Program-made: the position numbers and the translations under genes | Part shown: piece after piece, positions 8,757 to 17,877 of the stretch | Layout: every line of letters starts with the position of its first letter | Numbering within the stretch: the stretch's first letter is position 1 | DNA from: CAIWHR01 sp963709525 | Lineage (GTDB): Bacteria > Pseudomonadota > Gammaproteobacteria > Burkholderiales > Casimicrobiaceae | Direction: 5' to 3' | Assembly: GCA_963709525.1 (NCBI GenBank) | Contig: CAVPXB010000025.1 | Span: 1 to 64,000 of the forward strand | DNA: 64,000 nt | Notes under the pieces: model-generated | Told to the model about the DNA's origin: nothing | Databases searched by the model: none | The model's input: the letters and a program-made list of their open reading frames with translations, nothing else

Positions 8757-11030
8757 ATGTCGACACCGCTGCTCGCCAATCTCAATCCGGAACAGCTCGA
8801 AGCCGTGACGCTCCCGCACGAGTCGGCGCTGATCCTCGCAGGTGCAGGCAGCGGCAAGACGCGGGTGCTGACGACCCGCATCGCATGGCTGCTCGCCACC
8901 GGGCAGGCTTCGCCGCTGTCGGTGCTGGCGGTCACGTTCACCAACAAGGCCGCGAAAGAGATGCTGACGCGCCTTGGCGCGCTGACGCCGATCAACCTTC
9001 GCGGCATGTGGGTCGGCACCTTTCACGGTTTGTGCAACCGCTTGCTGCGGGCGCATTTCCGCGACGCCAATCTGCCGCAGCTGTTCCAGATCCTCGACAC
9101 GCAGGATCAGCTCGGGCTCATCAAGCGGATGTGCAAGGCGCACGGCATCGACGACGAGCGCTTCCCGCCGCGCCAGCTGCAGCAGTTCATCGCCGGCGCC
9201 AAGGAGGAAGGCCGGCGGCCGAACCAGGTCGAGGCGGGGGACGATTTCTCGCGCCGTCTGGTCGAGTATTACGCGCTCTACGAGGCGATGTGCCAGCGCG
9301 AGGGGGTGGTCGATTTCGCCGAACTCCTGTTGAGGAGCTTCGAGCTGCTGGCCGGCAACGACGCGCTGCGCGAGCATTACCGCCGCCGGTTCTCGCATTT
9401 GCTGGTCGACGAGTTCCAGGATACCAACGTGCTGCAGTACCGGTGGCTCGGACTGCTCTCCGGCCCCCATACGGCGATGTTCGCCGTCGGCGACGACGAT
9501 CAGTCGATCTACGCGTTTCGCGGCGCCAATGTCGCCAACATGCAGCACTTCGAGCGGGACTTCGCGCGTACCGACATGCCGGTGCGCCTCATCAAGCTCG
9601 AGCAGAACTACCGCTCGCACGGCCATATCCTCGACGCTGCGAATGCGCTGATCCGCAACAACCCGACGCGGCTGGGCAAGAACCTGTGGACGGCCGACGC
9701 CAAGGGCGACCCGGTGCGCGCGGTGGCCTGCCCGTCCGACATCGACGAGGCCGCGTTCATCGTCGATATCGTCAAGGGCCTCGCCGCCGATGGCCTCATG
9801 CTGTCGGAGGTGGCGGTCCTCTATCGCTCCAACGCCCAGTCGCGGGTGGTCGAGCACGCGCTCTTCAACGCGGCGGTTCCCTATCGCGTTTACGGCGGCA
9901 TGCGTTTTTTCGAGCGCGCGGAGGTCAAGCACGCGCTGGCCTACCTGCGGCTGCTGGCGGCGAGCGAGGACGACGGCGCGTTCCTGCGCGTCGTCAATTT
10001 TCCGCCGCGCGGCATCGGCGCCCGGTCGCTGGAGACGCTGCAGGACACGGCGCGCGCGCAGGGGTCGAGCCTGTGGCGGGCCGCGTGCTCGGGCGCGGTG
10101 GGCGGCAAGGCCGGGGGAAGCCTCGCCGCCTTCGTCAAGCTGGTCGAGGCGATGCGCGCGGCGACGGCGGGCCTGCCGCTTCCCGAGGCCGTGGAACACG
10201 TGCTGGCCGCCTCCGGCCTTTCCGCGCATTACAAGTCCGAAAAGGACGGACAGGACCGCCTCGACAACCTCGATGAGCTCGTCACTGCAGCCGACAGCTT
10301 CCTGCGCGAGGCCGATCTCGCCGTCGCTGCGCCGATCGCCTCGGGCACGCCCGACGGCGCAGTTGCGGACGAGGGCGCGGTCGATCCCTTGACCGCGTTC
10401 CTCGCGCACGCGGCGCTGGAAGCCGGCGACACGCAGGAAGCGGAGGGCCGCCCGGCGCTGCAGCTCATGACGGTGCACTCGGCGAAGGGGCTCGAGTTCC
10501 ACACCGTGTTCGTCACCGGGCTGGAAGAGGGTTTGTTCCCGCACGAGAACAGCCTGTCGGAAACGAACGGCGTCGAGGAGGAGAGGCGGCTGATGTACGT
10601 GGCGATCACGCGGGCGAAGCGCCGGCTCTACCTCACGCACGCGCAAAGCCGGATGCTGCACGGCCAGGTGCGCTACCACGTCCCGTCACGCTTCCTCGAC
10701 GAACTGCCGCGCGACCTCGTGCAGTGGCTGTCGCCCCGAAGGCAGCGTTCGCATGCGATGGCGGTCGACGTCGACGCCGCCGAGTGGGGCGCACGCGCCG
10801 CGGCGGGACCTGCGTGGCAGGAGGCCGCGGTGGCGTCCGTTCCATCGCGCGCGGACACGCCGTCGGGACCGTTCTGGCGCATCGGCCAATCGGTGCGGCA
10901 CGCCAAGTTCGGGCTGGGCGTCATCATCGACGCCGAGGGGCGCGGCGGCGACGCTCGCGTGCAGGTGAATTTCCGCGACGTCGGCGCCAAATGGCTCGCC
11001 CTCGAGTACGCAAAGCTCGAGCCGGCGTGA
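8757..11030 (+). CDS. uvrD: DNA helicase II (UvrD)
   Basis: This superfamily 1A 3'-5' helicase acts in nucleotide excision and mismatch repair. The 757-residue product has Walker A AGAGSGKTRVL near residue 33, Walker B LLVDEFQDTN, motif III GDDDQSIYAFRGA, motif V SAKGLEFHTVFVTG and motif VI YVAITRAKRRLYL. It also keeps the C-terminal Tudor-like tail (KFGLGVIIDAEG...KWLALEYAKL) that binds RNA polymerase in E. coli UvrD. The ATG at 8757 starts the conserved LLANLNPEQLEAV segment; the upstream in-frame stretch is spacer. It diverges from argA. Confidence 0.95.
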   Translation: MSTPLLANLNPEQLEAVTLPHESALILAGAGSGKTRVLTTRIAWLLATGQASPLSVLAVTFTNKAAKEMLTRLGALTPINLRGMWVGTFHGLCNRLLRAHFRDANLPQLFQILDTQDQLGLIKRMCKAHGIDDERFPPRQLQQFIAGAKEEGRRPNQVEAGDDFSRRLVEYYALYEAMCQREGVVDFAELLLRSFELLAGNDALREHYRRRFSHLLVDEFQDTNVLQYRWLGLLSGPHTAMFAVGDDDQSIYAFRGANVANMQHFERDFARTDMPVRLIKLEQNYRSHGHILDAANALIRNNPTRLGKNLWTADAKGDPVRAVACPSDIDEAAFIVDIVKGLAADGLMLSEVAVLYRSNAQSRVVEHALFNAAVPYRVYGGMRFFERAEVKHALAYLRLLAASEDDGAFLRVVNFPPRGIGARSLETLQDTARAQGSSLWRAACSGAVGGKAGGSLAAFVKLVEAMRAATAGLPLPEAVEHVLAASGLSAHYKSEKDGQDRLDNLDELVTAADSFLREADLAVAAPIASGTPDGAVADEGAVDPLTAFLAHAALEAGDTQEAEGRPALQLMTVHSAKGLEFHTVFVTGLEEGLFPHENSLSETNGVEEERRLMYVAITRAKRRLYLTHAQSRMLHGQVRYHVPSRFLDELPRDLVQWLSPRRQRSHAMAVDVDAAEWGARAAAGPAWQEAAVASVPSRADTPSGPFWRIGQSVRHAKFGLGVIIDAEGRGGDARVQVNFRDVGAKWLALEYAKLEPA

Positions 11031-11062
11031 ATGCGGGCCGCGCCGAAGGCCGATGACGCGCG

Positions 11063-11884
11063 CTACGGCGTCGTCTGCGGGCTGTCGATGCGTTCTCCGG
11101 CGTGGAACACATCGCGGTAGCTCACGTAATCCGAGACGTGCAATGTGGCGACGAAGAGGAACACATAGGGCAGCAGAAAGGCGACCGTGACGACCAGCGC
11201 GAACTCGGCCGGCACCACGGCGGCAACCAACGCGGTGGCAATGCCCGGAAGCACGCCGCCGAAGACGAACACCAGCGTGCCATAGACGGCGATCGGCCTC
11301 CAGTTGGCGATGGCGGCACGCAGGCTGACCGCCAGGGCCTCTGCGGCGCTGCAGTCGTGAAAGACGACCAGCGCCGGCGCGAACCACAGCGCCAGCATGA
11401 CGGGGAGCGCGAGCACTGCGGCGAACAGCATCCCGAGTTGCATTTCGCCGGTGGCGAGCAGGCTTTCGTCGAGCTTCAGCCGGCCCGACAGCACCTCGAC
11501 CAGCTTGCCGCCGTCGACCAGCGATGTCGCCAGCACGGACACCGAAATTCCGATCAGCAGGAATGCGCCCAGGGGCAGCAGCGCCCAGAGATTGGCGCGA
11601 AAGCCCTGGAACAGGAACTTCAATTCCGGCGTGCCGCCGCGCTCCTGGTTCCAGGCGGCGGCGAGGAAGCCTACGGCGAACACGGGTTTGAGCAGCGGCA
11701 ATCCGAACTGACCGACGATGGGAAGGAGGTCGACGACGCCGACGACGAGGTAATAGAGGAGGAGCAGCAGGAGCCAGGGCACGCGGTGCGCCGAAAGCAT
11801 CGCATGCGCGTCCCTGAGCCAGAGCGCGCCGCGGCGCGCATCGTGGCGCGCAAAGGTGATTTCGCGTTTCGCTTCGCTCATCAT
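11063..11884 (-). CDS. BPSS1780-family integral membrane protein
   Basis: The 273-residue polytopic membrane protein has about six hydrophobic segments, for example around residues 35-55, 100-120, 155-180 and 225-250. The family is conserved in betaproteobacteria but has no established function. A charged cytoplasmic N-terminus (ARHDARRGALWLRDA) precedes the first helix. It overlaps the thrB stop by 4 nt (ATGA), so it is coupled to thrB; two adjacent Met codons (11884, 11881) are possible starts. A second member lies at 16837-17646, with shared features such as WxxPALVxFxxxxxxxAxxxS. Confidence 0.75.
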   Translation of the reverse strand: MMSEAKREITFARHDARRGALWLRDAHAMLSAHRVPWLLLLLLYYLVVGVVDLLPIVGQFGLPLLKPVFAVGFLAAAWNQERGGTPELKFLFQGFRANLWALLPLGAFLLIGISVSVLATSLVDGGKLVEVLSGRLKLDESLLATGEMQLGMLFAAVLALPVMLALWFAPALVVFHDCSAAEALAVSLRAAIANWRPIAVYGTLVFVFGGVLPGIATALVAAVVPAEFALVVTVAFLLPYVFLFVATLHVSDYVSYRDVFHAGERIDSPQTTP

Positions 11885-12849
11885 GCCCCTCCACCGCCGC
11901 GGGCGAGGCGGATGGGACGTGCGACGCGATCGCGCAGGATGCGTTCGAAGTGCGCGGGATTGTGCGCGTGGACGAGTTCACCGGGGCGCGGCAGATGGAG
12001 GTCGTACAGCCGCGACAGCCAGAAGCGCAGCGCAGCGGCCCGCAGCAGCGAAGGCCACTGCTCGCGCTCGGTGTCCGACAGCGGGCGCGCCGACTGATAG
12101 GCGTCGATCATCGCCGCCACGAGCTCGGGCACCAGCGCGCCGCGCTCGCTGCCTTCCTTGGCGATGCACCAGTCGTTGACGGTGATCGCAAGGTCGTAGG
12201 CGTAGAAATCGGTGGCGGCGAAGCCGAAGTCGATGATGCCGGCGACGCGATTGCCTTCGAACAGCACGTTGTCGCAGAAGAGGTCACCGTGAATGGCGCC
12301 GCGCGGCATCGCGGTCTTGCCGAAGCCGGTCTGGAACTTGAGTTCGGTCGCGAGCAGCGCGACCTGGTCGCCGTCGAGGAAGGGGCGCACCGCGCGCGCA
12401 GCCTGCCGCCACCACCCGGGTCCGCGGCGGTTTGTAAGGCGCCCGCGATAACGCTCCGAGGCGAGATGCAGACGGGCGAGGGCGTCGCCGACGGCGGCAC
12501 AATGGGGGGCATCGGGCGCGACTATCTGCGCACCATCGACGCGCTGGGTGAGTCCCGCGGGCTTGCCGTTGAGCAGGCTGAACAGCGCACTGGTGCGATC
12601 CGGCACCGGAGCCGGACAGGCAACGCCGGCACGCGCGAGATGCGCCATCAGGTTGAGATAGAACGGGAGCTCCTCTGCCGGCAGGCGTTCGAACAGCGTC
12701 AGCACCCAGCGTCCCTTGGTGGTGGTGACGAAATAGTTGGTGTTCTCGATGCCGGCTGCGATCGGCGTCTGCTCGACCAGCGTCCCGACGGCATAGCGGA
12801 GGAGCCATGCCTCGAGTTCGGCAGTGGATACGGCGGTGTAGACCGACAT
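11881..12849 (-). CDS. thrB: Homoserine kinase, type II (APH-fold ThrB)
   Basis: This enzyme phosphorylates homoserine on the way to threonine. It belongs to the aminoglycoside-phosphotransferase fold family (ThrB type II), not the GHMP kinases. The 322-residue product begins MSVYTAVSTAELEAWL and contains AGIENTNYFVTT, the catalytic AIHGDLFCDNVLF loop and the metal-binding IIDFGFAATDFYAYD motif. It forms a minus-strand pair with the overlapping BPSS1780-type gene, and the DUF2782 gene is 54 nt upstream. The same neighbourhood (polA, DUF2782, thrB, uvrD) is common in betaproteobacteria. Confidence 0.93.
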   Translation of the reverse strand: MSVYTAVSTAELEAWLLRYAVGTLVEQTPIAAGIENTNYFVTTTKGRWVLTLFERLPAEELPFYLNLMAHLARAGVACPAPVPDRTSALFSLLNGKPAGLTQRVDGAQIVAPDAPHCAAVGDALARLHLASERYRGRLTNRRGPGWWRQAARAVRPFLDGDQVALLATELKFQTGFGKTAMPRGAIHGDLFCDNVLFEGNRVAGIIDFGFAATDFYAYDLAITVNDWCIAKEGSERGALVPELVAAMIDAYQSARPLSDTEREQWPSLLRAAALRFWLSRLYDLHLPRPGELVHAHNPAHFERILRDRVARPIRLARGGGGA

Positions 12850-12903
12850 CGGTTTGTTTGCGTCGCGCGCGAGCCGCGCACGGCCCGCGGGTGGAAGGTC
12901 AGC

Positions 12904-13278
12904 TCAAAACGAAAACAGCAGCCACAGAGGCACTTTGAGTCCGCTGTCGAAATTGTCGCGGCGTATGAACATCTGGCCCCCGGCATCCGGGATCAGGAAG
13001 TACGGACGGCCGTGGCGTGGCGTCACCTTGATCCAGACGACTTGACCCGCGACGCGCGCTTCCTCGACGGTTTCGCCGTCCTTGCGCGTGATCGTGATCT
13101 GAGGCTCGAGCTCGGGATCCCCGGCCACTTCGGGCAACGGCTCCAGCTTGGGCGGCGGCAGCGCGCTGCCTGCCCCCGGCGCCTGGCCGAGCGCGGAACC
13201 GGCCAGAAGAACCGTGGCAAGGAGCAGCAGGGGCGCGAAGCGCAGCGCGGAACGAACGGACTGCAGGGAGTCGGTCAT
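12904..13278 (-). CDS. DUF2782 family exported protein
   Basis: The small 124-residue protein has an N-terminal signal sequence (hydrophobic FAPLLLLATVLLAG, about residues 14-31) and a conserved C-terminal domain with EPQITITRKDGETVEE and RPYFLIPDAGG...FIRRDNFDS. The family is widespread in betaproteobacteria, usually beside thrB and polA, and its function is unknown. The ATG at 13278 gives a complete signal peptide; longer in-frame extension upstream lacks similarity. It was probably transcribed together with thrB. Confidence 0.8.
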   Translation of the reverse strand: MTDSLQSVRSALRFAPLLLLATVLLAGSALGQAPGAGSALPPPKLEPLPEVAGDPELEPQITITRKDGETVEEARVAGQVVWIKVTPRHGRPYFLIPDAGGQMFIRRDNFDSGLKVPLWLLFSF

Positions 13279-13337
13279 CGAACCAATTTTACCAGACCCA
13301 CTGCCACTTTCACCGCCCATGCGGATGCGTTTCGGTC

Positions 13338-14063
13338 TTACAGATTCAGCATCTTCTCGCGCTCGGTGCGCGTCGGCTGGAAGCCGCGGCCCTCGTAGAA
13401 ATTGAAGATCGCCTCGACGATCGCCTCCGGCTCCTCGATGATCTGCATCAGATCGAGGTCGTGCTCGTGGATGAGGCCCTGGCCGACCAGGCTCTTGCGC
13501 ATCCAGTCGAGGAGTCCGTGCCAGAACTCGCCGCCGACGAGGATGATCGGGATCCGCCGGCTCTTGCCGGTTTGCACCAGCGTGAGGCACTCGGAAAGCT
13601 CATCCAGCGTGCCGAAGCCGCCCGGCATGACGACGTAGGCCGACGCAAAGCGGACGAACATCATCTTGCGCGCGAAGAAGTAGCGGAAATCGAAGCCGAC
13701 GTCCTGGAAGTCGTTGCCCCCCTGCTCGTGCGGCAGCAGGATGTTGAGGCCGATCGCCGGCGACTTGCCCGCGTGGGCGCCGCGATTGGCGGCTTCCATG
13801 AGTCCCGGCCCGCCGCCGGAGATGACGGCGAAGCCCGCATCCGACAGCAGGCGCGCGATCCGCTCGGCGCGCTCGTAGTACGGATGCCCCTGCCGGATGC
13901 GCGCGCTGCCGAACACGCTGACCGCCGGGCGCACGCCCTGCAGGCGTTCGGTCGCCGCGGCGAACTCTGCCATAATCCCCAGCACCCGCCACGCCTCCTG
14001 GCCATTGGTCGTATACATGGCGCGGGGGTCGATGAGATCGGGAATCTTGCCGGTTCGGATCAT
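13338..14063 (-). CDS. LOG-family protein (TIGR00730 Rossmann fold)
   Basis: The 241-residue protein has the lysine-decarboxylase-like fold used by LOG cytokinin-nucleotide phosphoribohydrolases and related nucleotide 5'-monophosphate nucleosidases. The family signature is present as SGGGPGLMEAANRGA and MPGGFGTLDELSE. The first possible start at 14063 shares CATG with the polA start on the other strand, which would leave no intergenic DNA. A later Met at about 14018 (MYTTNGQEAWRVLG) may therefore be the real start. The substrate is not known from sequence. Confidence 0.85.
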   Translation of the reverse strand: MIRTGKIPDLIDPRAMYTTNGQEAWRVLGIMAEFAAATERLQGVRPAVSVFGSARIRQGHPYYERAERIARLLSDAGFAVISGGGPGLMEAANRGAHAGKSPAIGLNILLPHEQGGNDFQDVGFDFRYFFARKMMFVRFASAYVVMPGGFGTLDELSECLTLVQTGKSRRIPIILVGGEFWHGLLDWMRKSLVGQGLIHEHDLDLMQIIEEPEAIVEAIFNFYEGRGFQPTRTEREKMLNL

Positions 14064-16825
14064 GCCACTCCTCGTCTTGGTCGATGGGTCTTCGTACCTC
14101 TATCGCGCGTTCCACGCGCTGCCCGATCTGCGCACGTCGCAGGGCGAGCCGACGGGCGCGCTGCGCGGGGTGCTGGCGATGTTGCGCCGAATGGTGGAGG
14201 ACGGCAAGCCCGACTATTTTGCCGTCGTGTTCGATGCGCCGGGCAAGACTTTTCGCGACCAGTGGTACCCGGAATACAAGGCCCATCGGCCGCCGATGCC
14301 CGACGACCTCGCGGCGCAGATCGCGCCGCTGCACGAGCTCGTTCGCGCGCAGGGCTGGCCGTTGCTGGTGATCGACGGGATCGAGGCCGACGATGTCATC
14401 GCCACCCTGGCCACGCAGGCCGCAGCCGCCGGCATCGACTGCCTCGTGTCCACGTCCGACAAGGATCTCGCGCAGCTGGTGCGCCCGGGGATCACGCTGA
14501 TCAACACCATGAGCAACGAGACGCTCGACCTGCCGGGCGTGGTGCGAAAATTCGGCGTGCGCGCCGACCAGGTGCTCGACCTCCTCACGCTGACCGGCGA
14601 CACCGTCGACAACGTTCCGGGCGTCCCCAAGGTGGGGCCGAAAACGGCGGCCAAGTGGCTCGCGCAGTACGGCAGCCTCGACAATATCGTCGCGCACGCG
14701 GGGGACATTTCCGGCGTCGTCGGCGAGAACCTGCGCCAGTCGCTCGCCTGGCTGCCGCAGGCCCGGCGCCTCCTCACCGTCAAGACCGACTGCGCGTTGC
14801 CGGTGGCGCCGCAGGATCTCGGGATCGCGGGCATCGATCCTTCGCGGCTCAGATCGCTGTACGAGCGTTTCGAGTTCAAGAGCTGGTTGAAGGACATCGT
14901 CGGGGGCACGATGCCCGCAGGCGACGTCGCGGGATCGATCGCCGATCGCGCGGCGCGTGCCGACACGCGATCGTTCGCGGCCGCGGAGGAGCCGGAACGC
15001 GACGCGCCACCGCCGGTGCCACGTCATTACGAAACGGTGCTCGATGAAGCGGGCTTCGAGCGTTGGCTGTCGCGCATCGCCGCCGCCGATCTCGTGTGTT
15101 TCGACACCGAGACGACCAGCCTCGACCCGATGACGGCGCGCATCGTCGGACTCTCGTTTGCCACGGCGCCGGGCCACGCCTGCTACATCCCGCTCGCGCA
15201 TCGCTATCCGGGCGCGCCCGACCAGCTGGAGTTCTCGACCGTTCTCGCCCGCCTCGGGCCCTGGTTCGCCGACCCTTCGCGCCGCAAGCTCGGGCAGAAC
15301 GTCAAGTACGACCAGCACGTGCTGGCGAACCACGGCATCACGCTCGCAGGCGTGGCGCACGACACGCTGCTCGAATCCTACGTCCTGGAATCGCACAAGC
15401 CGCACGACATGGACAACCTGGCGTGGCGGCATCTCGACGTGAAGACGATCACGTATCGCGGAGGTCGCGGGCAAGGGCGCGAAGCAGATCGGCTTCGACC
15501 AGGTCGACATCGACACCGCGGCTGCGTACTCGGCCGAGGACGCCGACATCACGCTGCAGCTGCACGACGTGCTCCATCCGCGCGTCGCACGTGAGCCCGG
15601 GCTGCTGCACGTCTACACCGCGCTCGAAATGCCGGTGCGCGAGGTGCTGTTCCGGATGGAGCGCGCGGGCGTTCTGATCGATTCCGCGCTGCTGGGCATC
15701 CAGAGCCGCGAGCTGGGCGAGCGCGTGCTGGAGCTCGAACGGCAGGCGTATGCGCTCGCCGGGCAGCCGTTCAATCTCGCATCGCCCAAGCAGCTGGGCG
15801 AAATCCTGTTCGAGCGGATGAAGCTGCCGCTGATCAAGAAGACGGCAACCGGCCAGCCGTCGACCGACGAGGAGGTGCTGCAGGAGCTGGCCGCCGACTA
15901 TCCATTGCCCAAATTGCTGCTGCAGCATCGCGGTCTCGCCAAGCTCAAGTCCACGTACACCGACAAGCTGCCGCTGATGGTCAATCGCGAGACCGGCCGC
16001 GTGCATACGACGTTTGCGCAGGCGACCGCGGTGACGGGGCGCCTGGCATCGTCGGACCCCAACCTGCAGAACATCCCCGTGCGCACCGCGGAGGGTCGCC
16101 GCATTCGCGAGGCGTTCATCGCGCCGCCGGGGCACGTCCTGATATCTGCCGACTACTCGCAGATCGAGTTGCGGATCATGGCGCATCTTTCGGGCGATCC
16201 GGCGCTGGTCAGGGCGTTCAACGAGGGCGCCGACATCCACCGCGCGACGGCGGCCGAGATTTTCGGCGTGCCGCTGGCCGAGGTCAGCGCCGATCAGCGC
16301 CGGTATATCAAGGCCGTCAATTTCGGACTGATCTACGGCATGGGGGCCTTCGGACTGGCGCAGCAGCTCGGGATCGAACGCGGCGCCGCGCAGCAGTTCA
16401 TCGACAGGTATTTTGCGCGCTATCCCGGCGTGGCCGCTTACATGCAGCGGACCCGCGAAGTCGCGCGCGATCAGGGTTATGTGGAGACGGTGTTCGGCCG
16501 CCGGCTGTGGCTACCCGACATCAAGGCCGGCGGCGGGCCCCGGCGCGCGGGCGCGGAACGGGCGGCGATCAACGCGCCGATGCAGGGCACCGCGGCCGAT
16601 CTCATCAAGCTCGCCATGATCGCCGTGCAGCAGTGGATCGATCAGGACCGGATGCGCTCGAAGCTCATCCTTCAGGTGCACGACGAACTGGTGCTGGAAG
16701 TGCCGGACGACGAACAGGGCCAAGTGCGGTTACGGCTTCCCGAACTGATGGCCGGCGTGGCACAGCTCGCCGTGCCGCTGATCGCCGACGTGGGCACGGG
16801 CCGAAACTGGGACGAAGCGCACTGA
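14062..16825 (+). CDS. polA: DNA polymerase I, frameshifted in this sequence
   Basis: All three domains are present. The 5'-nuclease has VDGSSYLYRAFHALPDL, IEADDVIATLA, STSDKDLAQLV and GVPKVGPKTAAKWL. The 3'-5' exonuclease has FDTETTSLDPM, NVKYDQHVL and AEDADITLQL, so the proofreading acidic residues look intact. The polymerase has ADYSQIELRIMAHLSGD, KAVNFGLIYGMGAFG and LQVHDELVLEVP. The frame breaks near 15457: dropping one C from ACGTATCGCGGAG joins KTITY to AEVAGKGAKQIGF. The span of 2764 nt is 921 codons plus one base, giving 920 residues, normal for PolA. Because polA is broadly important, a sequencing error is more likely than a true mutation. Confidence 0.93.
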
Positions 16826-16836
16826 CCGGCGTGCCG

Positions 16837-17646
16837 TCAGTCCGGCTTGCCGAAGACATCGACGTAGCTTGCGTACGCCGATGCGCCAAAAACCGGGGCC
16901 AGCACCAGCCAGCCCAGCCCGAACGGGATCGACGCCACCAGCGCCAACGCAAGGCCGAGGAGTCCGTAGACCGTGAACGCACCCACGTTGTCGAGGGAGG
17001 CGGCAAAGCTCGCCTTCATCGCAGCGATCGGCTCGTCGTTGCGAAAGATCACCAGCGCGGGCGCGTACCACCACGCCATCAGCAAGGGGACGGCGAGCAG
17101 CGCGGCCAGCAGCAGGACGACGATCGCCGCCATGCCGATCGCCGCCAGTGCGGAGACGCCGGCCTGCATCGGGTCTCCGGAAAGCATGGCGCTCAGCGCG
17201 CCCAGCCCGGCGATGCCGATCAGGAGCGCAACGCCGACCATCCAGATCACGAACCAGCCGGCGAAGTAGATCAGGGCCAGAACGACGAGCGGCCCCGCGC
17301 GCTGCTGGAAGCAGGAGAACAGGTGGGCGACGGTGAGCTCCTCGCCGCGATCCTGCGCCCGCGCGCCGAGGAGGACGCCGCCCCCCAGAATGGGCAGCAG
17401 CAGCGTGGATGCGATCTGGCCGACGAACGGGATGAACGCGAGCCCGGTCATGATCGCAAGATAGAGAATCGCGATCACGATCCAGATCCACGGCGACAGA
17501 GCGAAAAGGCGCCAGCCTTCGCGCCACCAATGCAGGCCCCGGCTGGCGTCGACATGGACCCCGTTCGGGGGGCGTGGCGAGTGATCGGCTCCCGTGGGGC
17601 TCGAGGCGGAAACGGGGAGGATGGGACCGGAAGGAAGTTCGCTCAT
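16837..17646 (-). CDS. BPSS1780-family integral membrane protein (second copy)
   Basis: The 269-residue membrane protein has about six hydrophobic segments after a roughly 45-residue Pro/Ser-rich N-terminus. Segments such as WIWIVIAILYLAIMTGLAFIP, LVVLALIYFAGWFVIW and AIVVLLLAALLAVPLLM are clear. It resembles the protein at 11063-11884 in length, helix pattern and the WYAPALVIFRN block, and ends in YASYVDVFGKPD like its relative's DYVSYRDVFHAGE. It is convergent with polA (11 nt between stops). No function is established. Confidence 0.72.
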   Translation of the reverse strand: MSELPSGPILPVSASSPTGADHSPRPPNGVHVDASRGLHWWREGWRLFALSPWIWIVIAILYLAIMTGLAFIPFVGQIASTLLLPILGGGVLLGARAQDRGEELTVAHLFSCFQQRAGPLVVLALIYFAGWFVIWMVGVALLIGIAGLGALSAMLSGDPMQAGVSALAAIGMAAIVVLLLAALLAVPLLMAWWYAPALVIFRNDEPIAAMKASFAASLDNVGAFTVYGLLGLALALVASIPFGLGWLVLAPVFGASAYASYVDVFGKPD

Positions 17647-17877
17647 GGCGCAGGGTCCGGGAGAGGGTTTGCAGTGACGCCAAAGGTACCATGGGATCAC
17701 GCTTGCGGCGGGCGTCGCCGTTGCCGTGGGCGTGGGGCGTGCGGGTTCGCGCACGCTGGCGGTGCGCCTCCGGAAAGATGGTATGTTCCACGGCGCGCAG
17801 CAAGTGCGGACGCGTGACCGGCGAGCGACCGTGGCGGACGCCGGCGAGCTGCGCCCGGGCTCTCGAGGAACGAGTCG

